DNA of 64,000 nucleotides from Rhizobium lentis (GCF_017352135.1 NZ_CP071454.1:806001-870000), one strand, 5' to 3'; shown: positions 49,684 through 61,568, counted from the first letter of the stretch. Program-made: numbers and translations. Notes: generated by a model not told the origin, from the letters alone.

Positions 49684-52600
49684 ATGAATTTTTCAGCCTG
49701 GTCCATTCGAAATCCTATCGCGCCGCTCCTGGCCTTCTGCCTGCTGATATTCATCGGCATCCAGTCCTTCAACACGCTGCCGATCACCCGCTTCCCCAAC
49801 ATCGACGTGCCGCTCGTGTCGATCAGCGTCACGCAGAGCGGCGCTTCGCCGGCAGAGCTCGAAATGCAGGTGACGAAGGAGATCGAAGATGCGATCGCCT
49901 CTATTACCGGCATCGACGAAATCCAGTCGACGGTGACCGACGGCAGTTCGCAAACCAACGTCATGTTCAGGATGGAAGTGCCGACGGAACAGGCCGTGCA
50001 GGACGTCAAGGATGCGATCGACCGCATTCGCAGTGATCTGCCGGCGACGGCCGAGACGCCGATTGTCACCAAGGTCGATGTCGAGGGCCAGGCGATCCAG
50101 AGCTTCGCGGTTTCCTCGCCCGCCATGTCGCTTGAAGAACTCTCCTGGTTCGTCGACGACACGATCAAGCGCGCCCTGCAGGGCCAGGCCGGCATCGGCC
50201 GCGTCGACCGTTACGGTGGCGCGGAGCGCGAAGTGCGCATCGAACTCACCCCCGCTAAGCTTGATGCCTACGGCATCACCGCTGCAAGCGTGAACCAGCA
50301 GCTGCGCGGCACCAACGTCGACCTCGGCTCCGGCCGCGGCCAGGTGGCAGGCAGCGAACAGGCGATCCGCGTTCTCGGCGACGCCCGCAACGTCGCCGAA
50401 CTTGCCGACACGACAATTGCGCTGCCGAACGGCCGCTTCGTCAAGCTGTCCGATCTCGGCGTCATCAAGGACACTTATGAGGAGCCGAAATCCTTCTCGC
50501 GCTTCAATGACACGCCGGTTGTTACCTTCGGCGTCTTCCGCTCGAAGGGTGCCAGCGAAGTCAGCGTCGCCGAAACGGTGGCGCAGAGCCTCGACAAGGT
50601 GCGGAGTGAGAACCCGAATGTGAAGATCGAGATGATCGACGATTCGGTTTATTTCACCTACGGCAACTACGAAGCCGCCATTCACACGCTGCTCGAAGGC
50701 GCCCTGCTCGCCGTCATCGTCGTGCTTCTGTTCCTCCGGAACTGGCGTGCCACGTTGATCTCGGCCATCGCGCTGCCGCTTTCCGCGATCCCGACCTTCT
50801 GGGTCATGGACATGATGGGCTTCTCGCTGAACCTCGTCAGCTTCCTCGCCCTGACGCTCGCGACAGGTATCCTGGTCGACGACGCCATCGTCGAAATCGA
50901 GAACATTGCCCGCCACATCAAGATGGGCAAGACGCCCTACCGGGCGGCGATCGAGGCGGCAGATGAGATCGGACTCGCCGTCATCGCTACGACCTTCACC
51001 ATCATCGCCGTCTTCGTACCGGTTTCCTTCATGCCGGGCATTCCGGGCCAATACTTCATCCAGTTCGGCCTGACCGTCGCCTTCTCCGTCTTCTTCTCGC
51101 TGATGGTCGCGCGCCTCATCACCCCAATGATGGCCGCGTATCTCATGCGCGCCGAAGACGGCGTTGACGACCATCATGATAATGACGGTCTGTTGATGAA
51201 GGGCTATACGCGCCTGATCCGCGCCACGACCGGGCATAAATATTCGCGATATCTGACGCTTTTTGCAGCGGTTGGCTTCCTCGTCGGTTCGGTTATGCTG
51301 CTGATGAAGGTTCCCGGCAGCTTCCTGCCGCCGGAAGATGCCTCGCGCATCGTCCTCTCCGTCGAACTGCCGCCCAATGCGCGGCTCGACGATACCGAGA
51401 AGACGACAAAGTCGATCTATGACCGGGTCAAGGACATTAACGGCGTCGAAAGCGTCTTCGTCCTGGGCGGCGCGTCGCCGAAGGGCGATCTCGAACTTCG
51501 CCGCGCCACCATTACGCTGGCGCTTCACAAGCTCGACCAGTCGCTGATCAAGAAGGTGGTCAACGACGTCTTCGGCGCCATCCCGGTCATCGGGCCAATG
51601 CTGCCGAAGGTGGAGGTCCATGGCCGTGAACGCCCGCAGTGGGATATTGAAAAGGAAGTCTTCGCCAAGGTGCGCGACATTCCCGACGTTCATATCCTGA
51701 AGCTTAACGACCGCGGCGAGCGCGACCTCTCCTTCAACTTCCTCTCCAAGAACGAGAAGGACCTGAACGACGCCGTCGGCATTCTGGAATCGAAGCTCCG
51801 TGCCGACCCGTTGCTCGCCAATGTCAGCGCCGACGGCGCCTTGCCCCGTCCGGAACTGCAGGTCTACCCGCGCAAGGATGAAGCTGCCCGCCTCGGCATC
51901 ACGCCGCAGCAGATCTCCGAGACGATCCGCGTCGCCACCATCGGCGATGTCGATGCAGCACTTGCCAAGATCTCGCTCGACGATCGCCAGATCCCGATCC
52001 GCGTTCAGGCAGCGCTCGACATGCGCCGCGATCTTGCAGCCCTCCGGGCACTGAAGATCCAGACCGCCAGCGGCGGCACCGTTCCGCTTTCGAGCGTCGC
52101 CAATATCGACTATTCGGAAGGCGTCAGCTCAATCAAGCGCAATAACCGCAACCGCGTCGTCTCGATCGGTTCCGACCTGCCGCAGGGCGTGGCGCTCGAC
52201 ACAGCTTCTGCCCGTTTCCGCGAGATCGTCAACGACGCCAAGATCCCGGCTTCCGTGCATCTTGCCGAAAGCGGCGATACCAAGGTGCAGACCGAGATGC
52301 AGCAGAGCTTCGTCAATGCCATGTTGATGGGCCTCCTGCTGGTGCTGACGGTGCTGATCCTGCTCTTCAAGGACGTGATCCAGCCCTTCACCATCCTGTT
52401 CTCGCTGCCGCTTGCGATCGGCGGCGTCGCGGCAGGCCTGATCATCACCAGCAACCCGCTGTCCATGCCCGTCATGATCGGCATTCTGATGCTGATGGGT
52501 ATCGTCACCAAGAACGCCATCCTTCTCGTCGATTTTGCGATCGAGATGCGCCACCAGGGCATGTCCCGTGTCGAGGCCATGGTCGAAGCCGGCCGCAAAC

Positions 52601-53004
52601 GCGCCCGGCCGATCATCATGACTTCGATCGCCATGTCGGCAGGCATGCTGCCTTCCGCTCTCGGTGTCGGCGAAGGCGGCTCGTTCCGCGCGCCGATGGC
52701 AATCGCCGTGATCGGCGGCATCATCGTCTCGACCGTGCTGTCGCTGGTTGTCGTGCCCTCCTTCTTCCTGATCATGGACGATCTCTCCCGCCTGCTCGGC
52801 TGGATCTTCGGCCGCATGGTCGGCAGGAAAGACCAGGAGGAACTGCCGCTGTCACGCGAGGATCTCACCCGTGTCACCCGCGAGAACCGCAGCGATATCG
52901 ACGCGCTTGACGAGCGCCTGACGGCGATCGAAAAGCCGGAAAGCAAGCGAAAGGGCGCCAACGACACCAATGTGCTGCGGCTGCCGCCGTTTGCAGCTGA
53001 GTGA
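49684..53004 (+). CDS. RND efflux permease (AcrB/MexB-like)
   Basis: This 1106-residue pump has 12 transmembrane helices with the usual layout: helix 1, large periplasmic domain (about 40-330), helices 2-6, second periplasmic domain (about 550-850), helices 7-12. The proton-relay motif shows in LATGILVDDAIVEIENI (about 395-411) and the second-half GIVTKNAILLVDF. It carries a cytoplasmic C-terminal extension of about 60 charged residues. It exports drugs or metabolites using proton flow; substrate unknown. Confidence 0.94.
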   Translation: MNFSAWSIRNPIAPLLAFCLLIFIGIQSFNTLPITRFPNIDVPLVSISVTQSGASPAELEMQVTKEIEDAIASITGIDEIQSTVTDGSSQTNVMFRMEVPTEQAVQDVKDAIDRIRSDLPATAETPIVTKVDVEGQAIQSFAVSSPAMSLEELSWFVDDTIKRALQGQAGIGRVDRYGGAEREVRIELTPAKLDAYGITAASVNQQLRGTNVDLGSGRGQVAGSEQAIRVLGDARNVAELADTTIALPNGRFVKLSDLGVIKDTYEEPKSFSRFNDTPVVTFGVFRSKGASEVSVAETVAQSLDKVRSENPNVKIEMIDDSVYFTYGNYEAAIHTLLEGALLAVIVVLLFLRNWRATLISAIALPLSAIPTFWVMDMMGFSLNLVSFLALTLATGILVDDAIVEIENIARHIKMGKTPYRAAIEAADEIGLAVIATTFTIIAVFVPVSFMPGIPGQYFIQFGLTVAFSVFFSLMVARLITPMMAAYLMRAEDGVDDHHDNDGLLMKGYTRLIRATTGHKYSRYLTLFAAVGFLVGSVMLLMKVPGSFLPPEDASRIVLSVELPPNARLDDTEKTTKSIYDRVKDINGVESVFVLGGASPKGDLELRRATITLALHKLDQSLIKKVVNDVFGAIPVIGPMLPKVEVHGRERPQWDIEKEVFAKVRDIPDVHILKLNDRGERDLSFNFLSKNEKDLNDAVGILESKLRADPLLANVSADGALPRPELQVYPRKDEAARLGITPQQISETIRVATIGDVDAALAKISLDDRQIPIRVQAALDMRRDLAALRALKIQTASGGTVPLSSVANIDYSEGVSSIKRNNRNRVVSIGSDLPQGVALDTASARFREIVNDAKIPASVHLAESGDTKVQTEMQQSFVNAMLMGLLLVLTVLILLFKDVIQPFTILFSLPLAIGGVAAGLIITSNPLSMPVMIGILMLMGIVTKNAILLVDFAIEMRHQGMSRVEAMVEAGRKRARPIIMTSIAMSAGMLPSALGVGEGGSFRAPMAIAVIGGIIVSTVLSLVVVPSFFLIMDDLSRLLGWIFGRMVGRKDQEELPLSREDLTRVTRENRSDIDALDERLTAIEKPESKRKGANDTNVLRLPPFAAE

Positions 53005-53019
53005 ACAAAGCGGAAAACC

Positions 53020-53055
53020 AACGGGCCGGGATCATCTCCCGGCCCGTTTTGTTTT
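53020..53055 (+). terminator. Rho-independent terminator of the RND operon
   Basis: A perfect 12-bp stem (AACGGGCCGGGA / TCCCGGCCCGTT) with a 5-base loop is followed by TTTTGTTTT, 15 bases after the RND permease stop. Confidence 0.92.
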
Positions 53056-53108
53056 ATCGCTTCGCCACCGTCACCGGTTGTCTCTGCCTCTTGTGGCAGG
53101 CTCGCCGC

Positions 53109-53720
53109 TCACAGTCCACCCTGCTCTCTCAGAAAGCTGATGATCGAGCTGACGCCGTCGCCGCGTTTCATGTCGGAGAACACGAAGGGTCGGCTTGCGC
53201 GCATGCGCGTCGCGTCCCGATCCATGATGTCGAGATCGGCGCCTACATAGGGGGCGAGATCCTTCTTGTTGATGACGAGCAGGTCCGAGCGTGTGATGCC
53301 GGGCCCGCCCTTGCGCGGGATTTCCTCGCCCTGGCAAACGGAAATGACATAGATGGTGATATCGGCAAGATCGGGTGAAAAGGTCGCTGCCAGATTGTCG
53401 CCACCGGATTCGATGAAGACGACGTCGAGATCGGGAATCCGCTGGTTGAGATCGGCGATCGCCTGAAGATTGATCGTAGCATCCTCGCGAATGGCGGTGT
53501 GCGGGCAGCCGCCCGTCTCGACGCCGACGATGCGATCCGAAGGAAGTGCCTGCATGCGCACCAACGCCTCGGCATCCTCGGTCGTGTAGATGTCGTTGGT
53601 GACGACGGCGACTGAATAGTCGTCGCGCATCGCCTTGCAGAGCTTTTCAGTCAGTGCCGTCTTGCCGGAGCCGACCGGCCCTCCGATGCCGACGCGCAGA
53701 GGTCCGTTTCTTGATTTCAT
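53109..53720 (-). CDS. ureG: urease accessory GTPase UreG
   Basis: This 203-residue GTPase has the P-loop GPVGSGKT (residues 14-21), the switch [17 protein letters not shown] and the metal-binding CPH in [17 protein letters not shown]. It supplies GTP hydrolysis and nickel handling for urease activation with UreE, UreF and UreD. The start is preceded by GGAG. It is the last urease gene. Confidence 0.95.
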   Translation of the reverse strand: MKSRNGPLRVGIGGPVGSGKTALTEKLCKAMRDDYSVAVVTNDIYTTEDAEALVRMQALPSDRIVGVETGGCPHTAIREDATINLQAIADLNQRIPDLDVVFIESGGDNLAATFSPDLADITIYVISVCQGEEIPRKGGPGITRSDLLVINKKDLAPYVGADLDIMDRDATRMRASRPFVFSDMKRGDGVSSIISFLREQGGL

Positions 53721-53809
53721 AGGTATTACTCCAATCGCACCGCATGATAGCGATGGCTGCGGTGCGCGCCACCGTCAAATGACGCAGTTCCCGCGGATAA
53801 TTTTGCAAG

Positions 53810-54481
53810 TCACGAGCGGAATAGCCGCGTCGGCAATGTTTCGTGCCGCAGGCTTGCAATATCAGCTTGAACGGTGGCGGAACCGAGATCATCGAGCGTC
53901 GAGGCTGCCGCCTGGCCGGCGACCTCGGCAATGCAATCTTCGAGACCGGCAAGCACGGCCACGCCATCCCTCTGCCCGGCGACGCCGAGGCGAATGCCGG
54001 ATGAAACCGCCTGCGAGGCATAGGCATGCAGGAAGACCGCAAGGACTTTCTCAGACTCTAGGCCATGCGCGCCTGCGACGGCCCCGACCGCAACCGGATA
54101 AGCTGCCCTGGGGGGCAGCCTGTCGAAAACCTTGTCCGGCCAGGCCCGTGCCGCTGCGAGGAAGGCGTCTCCGAGCAACATCGTTTCCTGATGACGCTCG
54201 CGCGATCCGGCAAGCGCCTCGGCGAGCACCGCGACCTCCGCAAGGCGCGCGGCATCCGCCTGTTGCCTGTGGCTCTCGGCCAGAAACACCGCATCGTTCC
54301 AGACCGAACCATGGCCGATCAGCGTGCCGATCCAGCTGCCAAGAGAAGCCGCATCGATCACGAGCCCATCGGCAACTGCCCGCTCCAACCCGCCCGAATA
54401 GGCAAAGCTGCCGACCGGAAAGGCCGGCGACAGCCACGCCGTCAGGCGCAGCAATGCCTGCAGCTCACGATCCCGAGCCAT
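53810..54481 (-). CDS. ureF: urease accessory protein UreF
   Basis: This 223-residue all-helical protein has the N-terminal [24 protein letters not shown] hallmark. It joins UreD and UreG in the activation complex. The ATG at 54481 is used; a TTG at 54490 overlaps the ureE end. The 89 bases to ureG hold no gene. Confidence 0.92.
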   Translation of the reverse strand: MARDRELQALLRLTAWLSPAFPVGSFAYSGGLERAVADGLVIDAASLGSWIGTLIGHGSVWNDAVFLAESHRQQADAARLAEVAVLAEALAGSRERHQETMLLGDAFLAAARAWPDKVFDRLPPRAAYPVAVGAVAGAHGLESEKVLAVFLHAYASQAVSSGIRLGVAGQRDGVAVLAGLEDCIAEVAGQAAASTLDDLGSATVQADIASLRHETLPTRLFRS

Positions 54482-54486
54482 TGTGT

Positions 54487-55077
54487 TCAATCGTGCTTGT
54501 GACCGGGACGGTCATGGTGATGATCCCGCCCGTGATCATGGTCATGATCGTGGTTGCAGCTGTGATCATGTTTGTGGTCATGGCCATGAGCATGGTTATG
54601 CCCGTGGTCATGCGCGGCATGGCCGTGGTCATGCGAATGCCCACCATGGGAATGATAGGCGCCGCGCGCGGGCTGGAAAGGCTCGTCGATCTCAAGAACG
54701 GTAGCGCCGAGGCCCTGCAGCATCGAGCGGATGACATGGTCGCGCAGGATGACGATACGGTCTTCCTCGATCTGGGCGGCGAGATGACGATTGCCGAGAT
54801 GCCAGGCCAGCTCGACCAGATGTGTGCGGTCGCGGCCGCGAATTTCAAAGAGCTTCTCGTCGGCGGCCAGAATCTCGATCAGTTCACCATCCTCGCGCAC
54901 AAGAAGATCGCCATTGGCGAAGAGTACCGGATCCTTGAGGTCGAGCATGACCATCTCGCCATTCTCCAGATGCAGCAGTTTGCGGCGCAGATGGCGCAAA
55001 TCATGCGGCAGCTTGACCTGGGCGGTCGGATGGGAGGAAGGGGTTCCGGCTGGAAGATAGGAAGTGACGCGCTGCAT
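54487..55077 (-). CDS. ureE: urease nickel chaperone UreE with His-rich tail
   Basis: This 196-residue UreE has an N-terminal peptide-binding domain (about 1-75), a metal-binding domain (about 76-140; [34 protein letters not shown]) and a tail of about 50 residues dominated by His, Asp and Gly (from about 144). The tail is expected to bind several nickel ions. It ends 5 bases before the ureF ATG. Confidence 0.94.
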   Translation of the reverse strand: MQRVTSYLPAGTPSSHPTAQVKLPHDLRHLRRKLLHLENGEMVMLDLKDPVLFANGDLLVREDGELIEILAADEKLFEIRGRDRTHLVELAWHLGNRHLAAQIEEDRIVILRDHVIRSMLQGLGATVLEIDEPFQPARGAYHSHGGHSHDHGHAAHDHGHNHAHGHDHKHDHSCNHDHDHDHGRDHHHDRPGHKHD

Positions 55078-55166
55078 GACATGTCCGTTTTGCTGAAAGG
55101 ACGACCATGCAAAATAGCTCTCGCTGATGCAAGCGCCAATGGCAGCCTTTCACTTGAGGGCCGGCC

Positions 55167-56030
55167 TTATATTCCGTAGGCCTGCATCACGTTGTCGCTC
55201 CCATTTGCCCTTGTCTCGGCATCGGGACCATTTTCGGCAAGTCCGTGCCACGCATGATGCAGACCTTCCCGTTCGTGCACGACGCGATTGCGTCCAAGCG
55301 CCTTGGCGAGATAAAGCGCCCGGTCAGCCGAGGCGTAGACCATCTGCTTGCTGCGCCCGGCAACAAGATCGGCAACGCCACCGGAAACCGTGATGCGGAT
55401 ATCGTGTCCGTCGGCCGCAATGACGCCGCTGGCGATCCGGGTCCGGACGCCTTCGATGCGCTCCATGCGCGACTCCAGCAACTCCCCGCCCACGATGACG
55501 CCAAACTCCTCTCCGCCCAGCCGTGCGACCACGCACATCTCGTCAAAGGCGGACGTGAGTATGGACGAGACTGCGGTGATGACGGCATCGCCGCAAGCAT
55601 GGCCGAAACGGTCGTTGATCGCCTTGAACCGGTCGACGTCGAAAATGACAAGCGAGGCATTGTCTTCGGCTTTATCAAGCGCCTCTGTGAAGGCACGCCG
55701 GTTCAGGAGACCGGAGAGCGTATCCGTGCGGCTGAGCTTTTCGAATTCCGCCCGCGACAGCGTCAGCTCATGCATGGTGAAGCCTGCGGCCAGCGACAGC
55801 ATGCCGGAAACCGTCCCGCCGACAAGCCACGAAAGAATGGCGCCGAAGCCGATCGCATGCGAAAGGGTCACCGGCAGCAGCCCGAGAAAGCCGAGCGGCG
55901 GTATCGTCAGAGCAATGATGAAGCCGGAGAGAATGACGGCAACAAAGCTCATTTTCAGCGCAAACAGATAGACATGCCTGCGATATTGAAAATCGCCAAA
56001 ATCGGCCTGCAGCGACATCCAGTTTCTCAT
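55167..56030 (-). CDS. GGDEF diguanylate cyclase
   Basis: This 287-residue protein has two transmembrane helices (about 25-45 and 60-85) followed by a GGDEF domain (about 105-275) with the active-site motif GGEEF. It should make cyclic di-GMP. The ATG at 56030 replaces a TTG ten codons earlier. It lies between ureC and ureE, an unusual place, but 330 bases from the upstream gene suggest its own promoter. No RxxD inhibitory site was found. Confidence 0.88.
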   Translation of the reverse strand: MRNWMSLQADFGDFQYRRHVYLFALKMSFVAVILSGFIIALTIPPLGFLGLLPVTLSHAIGFGAILSWLVGGTVSGMLSLAAGFTMHELTLSRAEFEKLSRTDTLSGLLNRRAFTEALDKAEDNASLVIFDVDRFKAINDRFGHACGDAVITAVSSILTSAFDEMCVVARLGGEEFGVIVGGELLESRMERIEGVRTRIASGVIAADGHDIRITVSGGVADLVAGRSKQMVYASADRALYLAKALGRNRVVHEREGLHHAWHGLAENGPDAETRANGSDNVMQAYGI

Positions 56031-56358
56031 CAGAATCGACCTTCCTGCCCGGCGTTTCAAGGCATTGATAAGAGCCCAATTGCTGCGGGTGTCTTAATCG
56101 ACTCGCTAAAATTCGAACGGTTTTTGACGATTCAGTAGACAGATTTTTTCTAGCAGTGGCTGTAAACCTCAAGTCCCTGAATCGAACAGGGCGCGGATGT
56201 ACGTAGAGAATTGATATAAAACAACTTTTTTGGGATCGGCGGCGAGGCTGTTCCAGAATGGTCTAATCGGAGAAAATTGCGGCTTCCCATTGATTTTTAC
56301 AACCGCTGGAGAGTTTCGATCACAATTTCGTTTCAGTGCGAACCGGCCGGCGGATGCA
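56031..56358. other. 328-base intergenic region
   Basis: No gene recognised. This AT-richer stretch lies between the DUF2459 gene and the diguanylate cyclase, both on the minus strand, and presumably holds the promoter for the latter. No known operator pattern stands out. Confidence 0.6.
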
Positions 56359-57039
56359 TCAATTGTAGACACTCGCCGACAATCGCAATGATTGTGGAAG
56401 CGGGTTCCATAAGCCGGTCCGGAGCCCTGCCGAACGGAGCGCAGCGGCGGTCCAGGTGTTGCAGCCGACGAGGGCGTTGAAGTATCCCTCGGCCTCGAAG
56501 AACCGGTCGATTCCGCCGTAACCCGCATTCGGAATCGGCGCGATCTCGCCTGCCTCGCCGTCGAAGCTGTCCAGGATGAAGTTGCGCAGCTGCGCCAATT
56601 GATCCTCACCGATATCGAATGCCGTAACAGCGGGCTGTGGCTCGGTGATGTGGCCGGCGAGATCCACATGCAGCACCGAACGATCGATTGTCAGCGCCCG
56701 CAGCACCGGCAGCGGCTTCAGCTCGGCCCAGGTCGGTGTTTCCAGATAGAAGGCGCGGCCGCCCCAACCGACGACGAGCCATTCCGCGTTCGGATGAGCG
56801 AGCGGAAAATCGGTATCGGCGAGGAAGGAAAAGGCCGCCCGCGTTTCTTCATCGAGCGGAATGGCGATATCGGTATGAATCGGTCCCGCCAGCAGGAGAA
56901 TCTGATGGGTTGCCGCCGACGATGACGCCTTGACCGGAGCGATCAGCGGCCGGGGAATGAAGGTTCCTGCCGTTGCCAGAAACACCAGCAAGAATACGAT
57001 CCGCAGCAGCCAGCGGATGCCAGTCCTCATCGCAGTCAT
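56359..57039 (-). CDS. DUF2459 (TIGR02117-type) protein
   Basis: This 226-residue protein has an N-terminal membrane anchor or signal (about 8-28) and a DUF2459 domain: HTDIAIPLDEETR, WLVVGWGGRAFYLETPTWAE and a C-terminal CNTWTAAALRSAGL. Related proteins are often found near urease genes in rhizobia. The fold may be that of a periplasmic cysteine-hydrolase-like domain, given the CNTW motif. Function unproven. Confidence 0.82.
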   Translation of the reverse strand: MTAMRTGIRWLLRIVFLLVFLATAGTFIPRPLIAPVKASSSAATHQILLLAGPIHTDIAIPLDEETRAAFSFLADTDFPLAHPNAEWLVVGWGGRAFYLETPTWAELKPLPVLRALTIDRSVLHVDLAGHITEPQPAVTAFDIGEDQLAQLRNFILDSFDGEAGEIAPIPNAGYGGIDRFFEAEGYFNALVGCNTWTAAALRSAGLRTGLWNPLPQSLRLSASVYN

Positions 57040-57061
57040 CGGCGCACGCGGATGATCGAGC

Positions 57062-58774
<1,713 letters not shown>

Positions 58775-58777
58775 CCA

Positions 58778-59416
58778 TCAGGCTCCGTAGGAGGAAGAGA
58801 CAAGTGTTTTTTCGCCGAGCCGCGTGAGGCGACCGGCAGCAATAGAGCTATCGACAAGCTGCCGTTCGGCCGCAAACGGGTGCCATTCCCAGCCGGCGTG
58901 CCCGAAGCCGGCCAGCATGACCTCGGCCTCGGCAAATTTATTCATCACTTCGGCAACGACGATCATGCCGCTGCTCGGCACGACATAGGGCTCAGGCGCA
59001 AAGGCCGAAAGCGAGGCGTCGACTGCCTCGTGGACCGCCTTGCCGACGACGACATGCGTCTTGCCGGTCTCCGCGCAGAATGCGGCGAATGCATTCGTAT
59101 AGTCGTCGCAGAAATCATCAAGATCGGGATGGGAGACGGCAAGCGGCTCCCGCATCGCAGCAAATTTTTCCGGGTCGCGAACGCTCCAGATTTCGCGAGC
59201 AGCAACGACGCCGGGATGAACGCGCCACTCAGGCGAACCGAGCATCGCCTTGGCCGGCCGACCGGTATTGCAGACCGCGACGGCATCGGTGCGGCTGCCG
59301 CCTGCCCCATAGGAGCGGCAATCGTTGAAGCGGATGACGAAATCGGCGGCATCGATCATGCCTGCCTGTCCTTCTCCGACCTCGCCATTGCCGACGATCA
59401 CGATCTTTTTGATCAC
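58778..59416 (-). CDS. urease-operon protein resembling GT29 sialyltransferases
   Basis: This 212-residue protein begins IVIVGNGEVGEGQAGMIDAADFVIRFND, with GSRTDAVAV later, a pattern like the L motif of family 29 sialyltransferases (VGNG...ID..D.V.R.N). No signal peptide is visible. It lies inside the urease operon between an LprI-like gene and ureC. In rhizobial genomes it has been labelled only as a urease-operon accessory protein. Glycosyl transfer is inferred from the motif. It starts with GTG. Confidence 0.72.
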   Translation of the reverse strand: MIKKIVIVGNGEVGEGQAGMIDAADFVIRFNDCRSYGAGGSRTDAVAVCNTGRPAKAMLGSPEWRVHPGVVAAREIWSVRDPEKFAAMREPLAVSHPDLDDFCDDYTNAFAAFCAETGKTHVVVGKAVHEAVDASLSAFAPEPYVVPSSGMIVVAEVMNKFAEAEVMLAGFGHAGWEWHPFAAERQLVDSSIAAGRLTRLGEKTLVSSSYGA

Positions 59417-59417
59417 T

Positions 59418-59825
59418 TTAATTGCTCATCGTATCTTCGAGCCGTTTCAGCTCTTTCGTGCGTTTTTCCGTCTCTTCAGCCAGGCATCCGGCCACCAACA
59501 TTGGCTCCAACGTTCCGCCGCGGGCCTGAAAGCCGAAGGCATCGCATTCGGCGTCGCGATAATCGATCCAGGCGCGCTGTGCCTTGACCAGCGCTTTCTC
59601 TGCACCCTTCATGTCGCCGTCGAGATCCTTGTCGACCGCCACCATGGCTGCGCGCGTCTTCTTGTACTGTTCGTTCAGCGCCTTGTCGGCGGTCTCGTGG
59701 CGCGCCACCTCGCAGGAGGTCATGTCCGATTGCGTCTGGGGATTCTTGCAATCGACATCCTGGGCCGAGGCACCGCCGGCCGCAACCAGCATCGCCGCCC
59801 CGGTAAGGCACATATTCAGACGCAT
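59418..59825 (-). CDS. LprI/DUF1311 family secreted protein
   Basis: This 135-residue protein has a signal peptide (about 1-21, GASAQ) and a mature domain with four cysteines and the family pattern DCKNPQTQSDMTSCEVARHETADKALNEQYKK, then WIDYRDAECDAFG. LprI-type proteins inhibit lysozyme; this role is possible here. The GGGAGG site supports the start. It sits between ureB and the GT29-like gene. Confidence 0.85.
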   Translation of the reverse strand: MRLNMCLTGAAMLVAAGGASAQDVDCKNPQTQSDMTSCEVARHETADKALNEQYKKTRAAMVAVDKDLDGDMKGAEKALVKAQRAWIDYRDAECDAFGFQARGGTLEPMLVAGCLAEETEKRTKELKRLEDTMSN

Positions 59826-59843
59826 ACATGCCTCCCGATTGAT

Positions 59844-60149
59844 CTAGAGCTTGCCCATCACTAGCTGACGGAAGCCGTAGACCTCACGCTTGCCGGACAG
59901 CGGGATCAGCGTCACCGAGCGCGTCTGCCCCGGCTCGAAGCGCACGGCCGTACCTGCCGGAATATCGAGCCGCTTGCCATTGGCCGCCGCCCGATCAAAG
60001 GAAAGCCCGGCATTGGTTTCCGCGAAATGGTAGTGACTGCCGACCTGCACCGGCCGGTCGCCCGTATTTGAAACCTCCAGCGTCACGGTCGGCGCGCCGG
60101 CGTTGAGTTCGATGTCGCCGCTTGCGGCAATGATCTCGCCCGGAATCAT
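59844..60149 (-). CDS. ureB: urease beta subunit UreB
   Basis: This 101-residue subunit has [18 protein letters not shown] at its start and [20 protein letters not shown] in its core, typical of UreB. The ATG at 60149 has GAGGAG 7 bases ahead; a longer frame exists upstream but does not match the family. It assembles with UreA and UreC. Confidence 0.96.
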   Translation of the reverse strand: MIPGEIIAASGDIELNAGAPTVTLEVSNTGDRPVQVGSHYHFAETNAGLSFDRAAANGKRLDIPAGTAVRFEPGQTRSVTLIPLSGKREVYGFRQLVMGKL

Positions 60150-60160
60150 CTTCATTCTCC

Positions 60161-60412
60161 TCAAGCCGCCTTGGGCGCGCAGCCCTCGGCCTTCAACACG
60201 CGTTTCGTCGATGCCGGATTTTTGGCGAGCATGGCGGCCGGCCGGATGGGCCTGGCGACGAGATTGCCGCCGCAATTCGGGCAGGCGTCCTTCAATACGC
60301 CATCGGCGCAATCGGCGCAGAAGGTGCATTCATAGGTGCAGATCCGCGCTTCAGCGCTCGCCGGCGGCAAATCCTTGTCGCAGCATTCGCAATTGGGCCT
60401 GAGTTCCAGCAT
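60161..60412 (-). CDS. DUF1272 cysteine-rich protein
   Basis: This 83-residue protein begins [17 protein letters not shown] and has cysteine pairs (CECC, CTFCADC, CPNC) that should bind zinc or another metal. It is of the DUF1272 family. It sits between ureA and ureB, with short gaps to both, so it belongs to the urease operon. A metal-linked role is inferred. Confidence 0.88.
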   Translation of the reverse strand: MLELRPNCECCDKDLPPASAEARICTYECTFCADCADGVLKDACPNCGGNLVARPIRPAAMLAKNPASTKRVLKAEGCAPKAA

Positions 60413-60421
60413 TCTACATCC

Positions 60422-60724
60422 TCACCTGATCGGTTCATGCACGGTGACGAGCTTGGTGCCATCCGGGAAGGTCGCCTCCACCTGCACGTCGTGGATCATC
60501 TCGGCAACGCCTTCCATCACCTGGCCGCGGCCGATCACGTGGGCGCCGGCCTCCATCAGCTCGGCGACCGGACGGCCGTCGCGGGCGCCTTCGACGACGA
60601 AATCGCTGATCAGCGCGATCGCCTCGGGATAGTTCAGCTTGACGCCGCGCTCAAGCCGCCGCCGCGCCACCATCGCCGCCATCGATATCAGCAGCTTGTC
60701 TTTTTCTCTCGGAGTGAGGTTCAT
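60422..60724 (-). CDS. ureA: urease gamma subunit UreA
   Basis: This 100-residue subunit has [24 protein letters not shown] at the start and [29 protein letters not shown] at the end, diagnostic for UreA. The start at 60724 was set on the family N-terminus. It follows ureD by 22 bases. Confidence 0.97.
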   Translation of the reverse strand: MNLTPREKDKLLISMAAMVARRRLERGVKLNYPEAIALISDFVVEGARDGRPVAELMEAGAHVIGRGQVMEGVAEMIHDVQVEATFPDGTKLVTVHEPIR

Positions 60725-60746
60725 TGCTTGCCCATCATGCTTCGCT

Positions 60747-61568
60747 TCATAAATTCCAGACTTTCGGCACGGACGCACCATTGCGCAAGACGGAAATGAC
60801 TGGGATCAGTATTTTTCTCAGCGTGAAGCCGTCTGATGCCGCAAGGCGAACGACGAGCTTGTCGCTCCAGGCGCTCGCGCCGCCCATCGTTCCTTCGACG
60901 AGCGGCCGCACCTTGCCAAGATAAGCTTCCGCCAGCGGACCGGCATAAAGCAACGTCGCAAAGGCAACCTGCCCGCCGAGCACGGCCTGGCGCGCGGCGA
61001 TTGCCGCGATGCCCTCGGAAAGCCTGAGCTCCTCGGCATGGATCAGCCGGCCCGAGCGGCGGATACGCCAACGGTCGCGGAAAAGCCCGGTCTCCACCGC
61101 CTCGCCCATCGCCTTGCGGCCGAGCAGCACGGCTTCGACGGCCAGAAATTCGGCGCTCTCGTCGAGATCGACATCGAGCCGGCGAAAAAGTGAAGCACGG
61201 TCGAAGAGGATCGTTTCCTGCGGCAGCCAGTCGACGCGCGCGCCCGCTCCGACGTCGATTCGGGTCGTCACCTCTGCGGTGCCCGCCGATGCCTTGTAGA
61301 TCTTCTCGCAGGCCTGGGTCGTGACGTCGATGCGCGTGCCGGCGCCGGCAACGAAACTCCAGTCCATCCGGTCGCCGCCGGTCAGCCCGCCAGCGGTATT
61401 GATGATGACGGCTTCCATCGAGGCATCGAACGTATCGGGCAGGCGGATCTTCGCCGCGCCCTCCTGATAGAGTTCGTGGATGCGCGTGCGCCGGTCAAGC
61501 AGCCTTGCCGCCAGACGCCCGCGTCCTTCCGCTCTTTGCGGTCTCGTGATGGCCGCCGCAATGGTCAT
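60747..61568 (-). CDS. ureD: urease accessory protein UreD
   Basis: This 273-residue protein has the family segment [37 protein letters not shown] (about 54-90). It is the scaffold that binds apo-urease for nickel loading. The ATG at 61568 has an AAGGAA site. It is the first urease gene, 154 bases after urtE, on the same strand. Confidence 0.94.
   Translation of the reverse strand: MTIAAAITRPQRAEGRGRLAARLLDRRTRIHELYQEGAAKIRLPDTFDASMEAVIINTAGGLTGGDRMDWSFVAGAGTRIDVTTQACEKIYKASAGTAEVTTRIDVGAGARVDWLPQETILFDRASLFRRLDVDLDESAEFLAVEAVLLGRKAMGEAVETGLFRDRWRIRRSGRLIHAEELRLSEGIAAIAARQAVLGGQVAFATLLYAGPLAEAYLGKVRPLVEGTMGGASAWSDKLVVRLAASDGFTLRKILIPVISVLRNGASVPKVWNL

Noticed and set aside
49693-51693. 666-codon minus-strand frame opposite the RND permease
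   Set aside because: Charged low-complexity translation and full overlap with an obvious pump gene.
54487-54660. Short tandem repeats (CATGAC/CATGGT type) as a possible repeat array
   Set aside because: They encode the His-rich tail of UreE; codon repetition explains them and no spacer structure of CRISPR type exists.
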